Part shown: in pieces, positions 55,501 to 61,890 of the stretch | How the letters are laid out: each line of letters begins with the position of its first letter | How positions within the stretch are numbered: position 1 is the first letter of the stretch | NCBI GenBank assembly: GCA_025594325.1 | Contig: JANHCV010000014.1 | Location: 744,001-808,000 of the forward strand | DNA: 64,000 bases | Direction: 5' to 3' | Origin: Blastocladiella emersonii ATCC 22665 | Taxonomy: Eukaryota > Blastocladiomycota > Blastocladiomycetes > Blastocladiales > Blastocladiaceae | Notes under the pieces: generated by a model | Database searches by the model: none | What the model was told of the DNA's origin: nothing | Seen by the model: the letters and a program-made list of their open reading frames with translations, nothing else | Translations under genes and position numbers: made by a program

Positions 55501-57868
55501 CGTGGTTCCCAGTGCATTGACGGGCAAGGTTGACCAGCTTGTACGCCGGGTCCGCGAGGACCGCCTTGATGACGTGGGCGCCTGGGTGACCGAGCCGCAT
55601 GTGCGCGACGTGCTGCGGCGAGTAGTTGAGCGTCGCGTCGGCAAACGTGTGGAACGCGGCGTCGCACGCGCCGGCCTTGGGGACAGTCGCGCACGCCACC
55701 AGCGCCGTGTGCTGCGCGTTGGTCTCCTTGCCAATCATGTCGGCGAACGACTGCTTGTTGATCTTGGTCATGACCTCGACGGCCACGGCGCGCTCCTTGT
55801 TGATGGCCTTCTTCATGTCCTCATCCAATGGGCACGCCCAGAAACGGACGTCGGGGTGCGGCCCCGCGTACGTGCCAAGATCGGCGACCATCATGGCCAA
55901 CTCCTCCGTTGGGCGGTGGAAGTGGGCCTTCTCGGCCTTGGGCACCCGCGCCTGCGCGCGAGCGGGCAGCGCGCCGACAAGCGTCAGGAGGCGCCCATGG
56001 ATCGCGCCCTTGATCTTGCGGCCGCAGGCCAGCTCCAGCGTGAAGGTGGTCTTGTTGGCGGGGAACGTTGATGTCACGCCATCACGCTGCAGCTGCGTTG
56101 TGCTGATCAAGCGACGCGCCAGGTCGGGCGCGTACAGGACGTCACGTAGGATGATCCGGGTGGGCCGACCCTCAGTGTCAAGGGGCTGGATCTCGACCTT
56201 GCCAATGTGGGTCCCGTACACCGCCATCTGCAACTTGCCCACGGCAATGCAACGAGGGGTGTCGAGCTTGGTGAGCGAGGTGAAGTCATCCTTGTAGGGC
56301 GAGAGGTGCGTGCTGGCGCCCGAGTCAAGGAGCCAGGTCGACTGCTTGGACCCGTCGCCGTGCATCGTGGTGAGCAGGGCGTGCTCCGTGATCTCGTTCT
56401 TGTTGAGGTCGACCATGCACACGTAGGTCGCGTCCTTTCGCAAGCCACCCGCGCGGCGCTTCTCCTTGTGCGCCCGCGCAATGTCCTCCTTGATCTGGAA
56501 GCCCGCCGGCGCCGGGAACTTGGCCATGTCGTGGTCGCGGTCGTGCCAGCACCCGTCAATTACATGAGGCCAGCCACACAGGCACATCACCTTGCGGCGC
56601 CTGTTGCGGCTGCGGCTACAGCTGCGGTACCGCAAGCGCCAGTCGGGGGTGCAGCTACGACTGCGGTAGCTGCCCCGGTGGCCACCATCACAGCTGCGGC
56701 TGCAACTGCGACTGCGACTGCGGCTACGGCTGCGGCCACGACCCTTGCCGCCCCTGCGCCTGCGGTTGCGCCCGCCCTTGTCACCGCCGTTACCCATATG
56801 GCGATCGTCGGCAAGGAACGCCTGCTGCACCGCCACGTTGGCACGCTTGGCCAAGGTGGTGGCGTTGGCTGCGTGGGTGATTGCTGGGCGATGGCGCGCA
56901 AAGTACTCAATGATGACCTTGTGGATGTCCAACATGGTCTTGGCCTTCTGGAGCTCCTCGTCGAGCGAGATGAACGGCGACAGACCGGTGATCGTTGGGT
57001 TGAAAGCGGCCGGGATCTTGATGCCCACCTCGGTGTGGAACATGAAGAAGGCGGCCTTGCTGCCCATGTTGTGGGTACCCTCAGCGGACCCCATGGCGGT
57101 GGTGTAGTGCATGATCTTGTTCTGCAGGTCCACAAGGAACGCGGGCAGGTTGTTGAGGTTGGTCGAGTCAAACTGGGTGGCATTGAGCTGGCGCTTGAGC
57201 TTGGGCATCTGGGCCGAGTGGGTACGCTGCATGTAGCGGTACATCTGGAGCATGATCTCGATTGGCTGGTCGTTGTGGTTGACGGCGGCCTTGAGCCCGA
57301 CGGGGAGCAAGTCACGGATGGCAAGGTTCAGCTGCGTCGAGTGCGACGTGAACATGTTCTCGGTCCCCTTGGTCTTGGCGATCCACTCGGTCTCCGTGAA
57401 GAAGAGCGCCGACGCAATGCTGGCGCCGCGGGCCGCCATTACAACGTTGATGACCCATGGGTCAATGTTGATGCCCTCAATCGACTCGTGCTTGGCAATC
57501 TCGAGCTTGAAGGGCGGGATGCGCTCGATCTTGAGGTTGGGGACTGGGATCGGCATGTACGCCGCGAAGAGCAACTCGCGCGTCTTCTTGAACTCGTCGA
57601 CCAACATGCTGAGCTTGGCTGCCAGCTGCAGGTCAATGGTCGCCACAATCGGGCCGCTGCCGCTGCCGCTGCTGGTGGGCGTCTCAGGTGGTGGGCGCAG
57701 CGGGATCTCGGGCGCTGATTTGATTGTGTTGGAGTACTGGAACATGGCGTCACCAATCTGCAGGTTGACAATCTGCAGGCAGGCAGTTGGCTTGTCAATC
57801 TTGCCCTCGAGGAGGTCAGCAATGACCGCGTTGGCCTTGTTCTGCTTGTCCGTGTCGACGTCGGTCAT
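52529..57868 (-). CDS. Copia Gag-Pol polyprotein, intact (about 1,779 aa)
   Basis: Start chosen at 57868 (MTDVDTDKQNKANAVIADLL) after the leader repeats; the frame is open from 58150 (1,873 codons). Gag: UBN2-like region, then an Arg/Ser-rich basic stretch and a Cys/His cluster CLCGWPHVIDGCWHD. Protease: WLLDSGASTHLSP. Integrase: HH-CC zinc region (MRLGHPGAHV, GICVSCVTAN), core with LRFDLAIVNK, FRLDNGGEF and GRIERLVQD giving D, D, E. A 10-residue Ala/Pro repeat (SAGAAAPE type, about 54490-54690) separates integrase and RT. RT: FKARLVAHGNQQ, MDVTSAYVHA, LYGLRQAGHEW, YVDDILIAG. RNase H: AYVDADFAGD, STTEAELNA, then the tail HVSVRVFFLREQV. No stop or frameshift, so it may still be active. Confidence 0.95.
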   Translation of the reverse strand: MTDVDTDKQNKANAVIADLLEGKIDKPTACLQIVNLQIGDAMFQYSNTIKSAPEIPLRPPPETPTSSGSGSGPIVATIDLQLAAKLSMLVDEFKKTRELLFAAYMPIPVPNLKIERIPPFKLEIAKHESIEGINIDPWVINVVMAARGASIASALFFTETEWIAKTKGTENMFTSHSTQLNLAIRDLLPVGLKAAVNHNDQPIEIMLQMYRYMQRTHSAQMPKLKRQLNATQFDSTNLNNLPAFLVDLQNKIMHYTTAMGSAEGTHNMGSKAAFFMFHTEVGIKIPAAFNPTITGLSPFISLDEELQKAKTMLDIHKVIIEYFARHRPAITHAANATTLAKRANVAVQQAFLADDRHMGNGGDKGGRNRRRRGGKGRGRSRSRSRSRSCSRSCDGGHRGSYRSRSCTPDWRLRYRSCSRSRNRRRKVMCLCGWPHVIDGCWHDRDHDMAKFPAPAGFQIKEDIARAHKEKRRAGGLRKDATYVCMVDLNKNEITEHALLTTMHGDGSKQSTWLLDSGASTHLSPYKDDFTSLTKLDTPRCIAVGKLQMAVYGTHIGKVEIQPLDTEGRPTRIILRDVLYAPDLARRLISTTQLQRDGVTSTFPANKTTFTLELACGRKIKGAIHGRLLTLVGALPARAQARVPKAEKAHFHRPTEELAMMVADLGTYAGPHPDVRFWACPLDEDMKKAINKERAVAVEVMTKINKQSFADMIGKETNAQHTALVACATVPKAGACDAAFHTFADATLNYSPQHVAHMRLGHPGAHVIKAVLADPAYKLVNLARQCTGNHGDEDVGGICVSCVTANIQRGPLAGPTGEKTKARLECLRFDLAIVNKAAVKDKTCILLVLNDYTRKAWAFALEAKSNAPEFIMKLVNRLENETDTTVKWFRLDNGGEFKNKTLTEWAAAKGIEWHFLPPGNHHANGRIERLVQDVTVKAHASIAAAVDLPETYWPYAFTAACFVCNCLPSTALEQPEGRYHILPHEAWSGEAPDLGIFRAWSADVVVRSPRDNISKIRPRGSSMRLLCYTNGGAAYIVVDLETQEIHTTSWAVFDETRVMERSFRRRSAGAAAPESAGAAEPESAGAAAPKSAGAAKPESAGAAAPRSAGAIAPQPAEAAAPQSAGAPAAVSTAARREGAGGEAASAPHCDVAGPDRDYGATDLVPIGDHGVAARKRAASPAPDLEREPKRTNPARSNRGQLPAKFKDSDTTIDPTDDAARNSSARDEYTLDYGFIAALLDDKAAAFLGEFVDILTPRTYKEAMSSAQWAEWVQAIKEELQSLIDNDTFEFVKWPVRGDGRMAHVITSMFVFALKRNNKGEVTRFKARLVAHGNQQIEGRDFNATFAPAVAHGSARTLFAIAAAQGLPVHSMDVTSAYVHASLKETVYMRAPEGMDIKDGHVLKLKKSLYGLRQAGHEWSNHLAAILIKNGFIASAADCCVYIRRTRTSVTYLIAYVDDILIAGTDEKEVAAVKAALARELKIKDLGLASKYLNMQVIQTKDGIWIGQPQYTRDLIKEFGGDSPRTRSTPRVATSSAKEAVPLNPGERKRFLSLLGGLMHLATVSRVDIAYATSVVSRNAANPTTMDMDALIAIVEYLKGTVSLSIMYHRSADGSVDLSAYVDADFAGDEATRRSTTGFVTLINGSATTWCSRRQSWVALSTTEAELNAATEAIRDVAWLNTLTSDLLNKKIDMVPTFIDNDAACILATTSDMRRSVKHVSVRVFFLREQVKEKVVELKYVPSKKNLADYLTKVVPRDQFIETLKAMGMVKLEDVVPVKTK

Positions 57869-57918
57869 CTGGTAGCGCGCGTGAAGCCATGTCAGGTCAG
57901 CTTCTTGTCCATGGTCAT

Positions 57919-58097
57919 CTCCTTGGTGCTTCAGCTCCCTCGAGGGGCGAGCAAATCTCCTTGGTGCTCCAGCCCCCTCGTGGGGCGAGCAAAGCTCCTT
58001 GGTGCTCCAGCCCCCTTGTGGGGCGAGCAAAGCTCCTTGGTGCTCCAGCCCCCTCAAAGGGCGAGCTTTGGTGCTCAAGCCCCCTTGTGGGGCGAGC
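57919..58097 (-). repeat. Tandem 37-bp repeats in the copia leader
   Basis: About five imperfect copies of a 37-38-bp unit (CTCCTTGGTGCTCCAGCCCC, then a GGGGCGAGC end) just upstream of the gag start. The frame stays open through them, so a longer Gag start at 58150 is possible, but the repeats look like leader sequence. Confidence 0.75.
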
Positions 58098-58220
58098 GAC
58101 CAGCATGCTCTACACCTTCCGGCGGAGCCTTCTACCCCTGCTGTCCTCATGACAGCTCAAGGTTGCTGGTTACATCGAAGACATCTCCTGCGTCTTCTTG
58201 AGCTGCGGCGAGAGGCTGCA

Positions 58221-58353
58221 CCAGGGCTCATAACCTGCTATGATGTTAAGTGGACAAAACGGATCCGCCATGACATTCCTGCTACCTACAGCACTTGCTA
58301 TGATGTTAAGTGGACAAAACGGATCCGCCATGACGTTCCTGCTACCTACAGCA
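58221..58353 (-). repeat. Two tandem mini-LTR units with a second PBS
   Basis: Two 58-bp units (58236-58293 and 58296-58353, period 60) differ by one base; each begins TGCTAT and ends CTACAGCA like the full LTR. On the left is a second copy of CCAGGGCTCATAACC (58221-58235); on the right, read on the element strand, a purine run GCGGGGGAG like a polypurine tract. So the order PPT, mini-LTR x2, PBS lies inside the leader. Confidence 0.7.
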
Positions 58354-58540
58354 CTCCCCCGCACTCAAGCATCACAGCTCGCTGGTCCATCAGGCTTCTG
58401 GTCTCTTGGGGCGGGCATTTTTCCTTCTGCATTTATCTCCATTTAGCGTCGTAAGCCTTTTTCACAATGGTGAGTGCCAGAGTCATGCTGTAGTCCCGCT
58501 CCCCCGAACTATAAATTGTTTAGCGCAGAGGATTGAACTC

Positions 58541-58557
58541 CGCCAGGGCTCATAACC
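58541..58557 (-). other. Copia primer-binding site, half-tRNA type
   Basis: Directly next to the 5' LTR. The plus strand reads CCAGGGCTCATAACC, nearly the anticodon arm of fungal initiator tRNA-Met (CAGGGCTCATAACC), so the element strand would pair with the internal part of that tRNA. This is the Drosophila copia-type primer, which uses a tRNA cut in the anticodon loop and not the 3' CCA end. Confidence 0.7.
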
Positions 58558-58812
58558 TGCTATTCTACTCAGGCACGGGGGAAGCGGGATACACGCAACG
58601 TACAGCAACAGGATGGTATTGCAGGGGAAATCAACCAGTGTATCAAACAGGAACAGCTTCATTCATCCTTGAACAGGAACCGAGCGCGAGAGTGCGCCGC
58701 GCGTTGGGCTGCGGCGGAGGCGTGGGAGGCGGCGTCGGTGGGTGGCGTGATCCACACCTGACCTCGACGCGTGCGTGTCTCGCATGTCTCGCACGCACGC
58801 CCCACTACAGCA
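58558..58812 (-). repeat. Copia 5' LTR
   Basis: 255 bp, differing from the 3' LTR at about 4 positions (two adjacent in CAGTGA/CAGCAA, plus GCGACG/GCAACG and CCTCG/CCTTG). Presumed to carry the element promoter. Confidence 0.92.
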
Positions 58813-59644
58813 ACCAGTTTATCAATCAAGGTGGGAATTGAGCCGCTGAGCTGGTTGTTGAACAGGTACCTACACAAACCAAGCGCACAGTCAGCCACGT
58901 GTGGTGGTGCAGTCAAGGCGTGGTCGAGTGGCAACGTACAGATGTTGGAGGTTCACCAGTTTATCAATCGAAGTGGGAATCGAGCCGCTGAGCTGGTTGT
59001 TGAACAGGGACCTACAACAAACCGAGCGCACAGTCAGCCACGTGTAGTGGTGCAGTCAAGGCATGGTAGGGTGGCAATGAACAGATCGCAGAGGTTCACC
59101 AGCTTCTCAATTGAGGTGGGAATTGAGCCGTTGAGCTGGTTGGCGTACAGGCCCCTACACAAATCCAGCACACAGTCAGCCACGTGTGGTGGTACAGTCA
59201 AGGCGTGGTAGGGTGGCAACGTACAGAGTTTGGAGGTTCACCAGCTTCTCAATCGAGGTGGGAATCAAGCCGCTGAGCTCGTTGCCACCCAGGGACCTAC
59301 AACAAACCGAGCGCACAGTCAGCCACGTGTAGTGGTGCAGACAAGGCGTGGTAGGGTGGCAACGTACAGAGTTTGGAGGTTCACCAGCTTCTCAATCGAG
59401 GTGGGAATCGAGCCGCTGAGCTGGTTGAAGAACAGGGCCCTACACAAGTCCAGCATAAGTCCGATCCCGAGGGCCCATCCTTGCACCACGAGACGCACAG
59501 TTCCGTCAAGCGGCCACTCGCATCGCACTTGTTATGACGCCACTTGCAGCAGTCCGGATCCGTTGGCTTCCTGCCAGGCGGCCACTGGAAGTCATTGATG
59601 ACGACGGCGCAGTCGGCGCTTGGTGACAGCGACAACGACGACAT

Positions 59645-60449
59645 GGATGGCAGAGTGCGGGACAGGGGCGCAAGAGCGCGGACTGGCGGCGGGGGCGCTC
59701 GGCCGATGTGCTGCACGAGGGCGGGTCGGGTCGGCCAAGCCGTTTGCACGCTCCGCCCGCCCGCCTGGATAAGGACGGCGGCGCCCATGTGGGCGCACTT
59801 CGCTGCGGTGGCGCTGTCACGCCTTCTCCGCGTGATGTCTCGCACCGCCCGCTTCCCCGCCACGCGACGCGACGCGCCGCGCCACCACGTGCGCGCACGG
59901 GCCCATCTTTGCCCGCGCCGCCGCCAGGGTGCAGGCCAGGAGGGCTCGGTGGCGCCGCTCCGCCCCTCTCGCCGCCTTCCCCCGTCGCTCCGCCATCTGC
60001 GCCTCTCCTCCATGAATCGATCTCATTGACTTGCTGCATTCTGCCCGCCAGGCCTTCGGCAACATCAGGCCGCCCGGCCCCGGGTCGCCAACCGTCACGG
60101 CGGCGTGGTCCGACCCGCTGGCACACTGTGCAGCCGGGCGTTTGGTCACTCTCGCGGCGGGCGGCGGGCGGCCGACGAATTCGCAGCCGAGGAGAACCCC
60201 ACTGATGACGAACCCACTCCCTGCAATCCCTTCATGAAGCAATTGAGAGTGGCCACGGTTGCGGTCCGGGGCCAGTTGGAAAAGATGCTCCACTCGATGG
60301 GCCCCTCGCCTGGCCAAAACACAAACTACTAACCACCGATGCACTCTGCTCACCGCGGGCGTCGATACATCATGACGATGACCGTCTCCTGTCAGGCACG
60401 AAAACTCATGTATTACTCGCTACCCCAGCTCCATCACCCCCCAACTCAA
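59645..60449. other. Region between the LRR gene and the small membrane-protein gene
   Basis: GC-rich and open on both strands but no homology recognised. It may hold the promoter or an upstream signal-peptide exon of the LRR gene. The end near 60300-60449 is the 3' flank of the minus-strand gene at 60450. Confidence 0.4.
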
Positions 60450-61053
60450 TCACATCACGACGGGCCCACGCACCGGCCGCCCCGCCCCCGTGAGCGCGCG
60501 CACGCCCGCAGCGAGGATGAGCGGGAACAGGCTGAGGTCGAACATGTCGAGGAGCGGGAGCCCGTACCGCTCCGGTGTGCGCTGGATCTCGGACAGGACC
60601 GTGGCCGAGAGAAGCACCGCGACCGTCGCCTTGCGCGCGACCGCCTCCTTACCCGTGCGCGCCGCGTACATGGCCCACGCGTAGACGACGAGCTGCACCG
60701 CCGACGCGGCGGCGATCCAGGCGCGCGCGGCCCAGCGCGAGTGGTGGAGCGCGATGAGAACGGAGCCGTCGGCGCGGCCACTGGCCGTCAGTGACTCGGC
60801 CATCCAGGTGATCGACTTGAGCTGCGACGGGCCGTCGAGCAGCTGCTCGGTCACCCACGCGAGCATGATCAGGCGGGCGATCTACGAGAGGCGGCGTGTG
60901 AGGTTGGAGGGGTAGAGTGGAAGTGAGAGCGGGCAGGCGTACGATCGCGACAACATCTAGGAACGTCTGGAAGTACGAGTCCTTGCACACGACACTCGGC
61001 TCCGCCGCCGCGGTCGGCTTGCCGGTCACTGTGTCCTTCTTGATGGTCGCCAT
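60450..61053 (-). CDS. Small multi-pass membrane protein, paralogue of 11158-11758
   Basis: Exon 1 is 61053-60943 (MATIKKDTVTGKPTAAAE, then FQTFLDVVAI); the intron 60882-60942 (61 bp, GTACGC to GTAG, phase 0) is at the same position as in the paralogue. Exon 2 is 60881-60450: IARLIMLAWVTEQLLDGPSQ, then three likely helices (AWIAAASAVQLVVYAWAMYA, around VAVLLSATVL, and LFPLILAAGVRAL), with the identical block RYGLPLLDMFDLSL. It ends GRPVRGPVVM. Two nearly colinear copies 49 kb apart in one window suggest segmental duplication or a dispersed family. Function not recognised. Confidence 0.77.
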
Positions 61054-61890
61054 GGTTGATTGAGTTCGCGTTGCGGGAGCGAGAGCCGGGTGCGAGCGAA
61101 CCTCAACGTTTTGAGCTTGCGCCCCCACGCCCGCGCATGAATCGGGGGCGAGTACCTGGCACGCGCGCGCCCCCGTGCAGAAGGATCGAAGGTCACCCGC
61201 TTCGCGCAGCCACGTCACCGAGTGCCACGTCAGCGAAACGCGCGCGCGATCTGCGCGGTGGCCGTGGTCGTGGCCGTGACCGTCGTGGCTTCTGTTTCCA
61301 CTCTTCACGATCGTTGACACGAGATTCTCTCGCCGCGCGTCTGACGCTCAAGCCCTTCGCCAGAGAAACGCGTGCGCGATATGCGAACGCGGTGGCTGCG
61401 GCCACGGCCATGGTGGTCGTGAGCTTCACTCGCATGTCTCGCGATCTTTGACGTGCGGAGGACTCGTCTCGCGAGCGAGAGAAACGGCCGAACCGAGCCG
61501 ATGTTGAGGGAGCGAGCCGTTCTCGTCCTCGTCCAACATCTCGCGGTCAACGATGTTCGCGTAGCTCTCGCTGAACTCGCGCGAGAGCCTCAGAGCGCGA
61601 GAAGCTGATGGTCGAGAGCGAGCGAGGAGTCGATCTTGGGTGAGACCAGGCTGATCAAGCGAAATGAGCAAGCTGAGCGAGCGAGAGACAAGAGCGAGAA
61701 CATTTGATTGAGCAGAGCAATATATCACGCAAAAACTACTAGTAAGAAAGAGAATAAGAGAACAACAAAAGAGGGGAACCATGGACGAGCGACACCAGCA
61801 GCCGCGAGCGGAGCGGAGCGAGCGAGAGCGCGAGGGCGGTCGGACAATCCCACCCTCACATCCGCGCGACCCGCGCGACCCGACGCGCGC
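61054..61890. other. Intergenic region upstream of 61053 and downstream of URA2
   Basis: TGACGTGG words at about 61205-61235 are shared with the upstream region of the paralogue at 11758. A run of GCGAG/CTCGC words lies at 61320-61680. No gene recognised. Confidence 0.45.

Larger units (their letters stand above)
52248..58812 (-). mobile_element. Complete Ty1/copia LTR retrotransposon
   Basis: 6,565 bp on the minus strand, bounded by two 255-bp LTRs with TG...CA ends and flanked by a 5-bp duplication ACCAG (52243-52247 and 58813-58817). The insertion splits an LRR exon; the uninterrupted word GTTCACCAGTTTATC in a neighbouring repeat shows the empty site. The LTRs differ at about 4 positions, so insertion is fairly recent. 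Gene order is gag, protease, integrase, reverse transcriptase, RNase H (copia order) in one open frame. The leader contains a second, shrunken LTR/PBS arrangement. Confidence 0.93.
51622..59644 (-). pseudogene. LRR receptor-like membrane protein, interrupted by a copia element
   Basis: Read from 59644: MSSLSLSPSADCAVVINDFQ, then a Cys-paired cap (DCCKWRHNKCDASGRLTEL) typical of plant-type LRR N-termini. Six LRRs follow, each encoded by one 72-bp phase 2 exon (LSLGGNELSGLIPTSIEKL, GLYANQLNGSIPTSIEKL, SLFNNQLSGSIPTSIDKL). The repeat at 58813-58880 is split by the copia insertion after IDKLV; its end NLQHL is at 52232-52247. The last repeat (NQLSGPLPQLPPTL) joins, through a 55-bp intron, the final exon: ASCNILYGESEQNKFTC, a Ser/Thr/Pro stalk, the membrane helix LPLFLGIAIPIALLLATAAF, a RRRRRR stop-transfer, and a cytosolic tail ending TSAPASK at 51622. 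No kinase. No signal peptide is visible at 59644, so an upstream exon may be missing. Type I surface receptor-like protein by architecture. Confidence 0.72.

Noticed and set aside
56207-57718. Plus-strand open frame of about 500 codons opposite copia gag
   Set aside because: Shadow of the gag frame; the polyprotein on the minus strand has all retroelement motifs.
57915-58106. CRISPR-like direct repeats in the copia leader
   Set aside because: Head-to-tail 37-bp repeats without spacers, continuous with the element's open frame.
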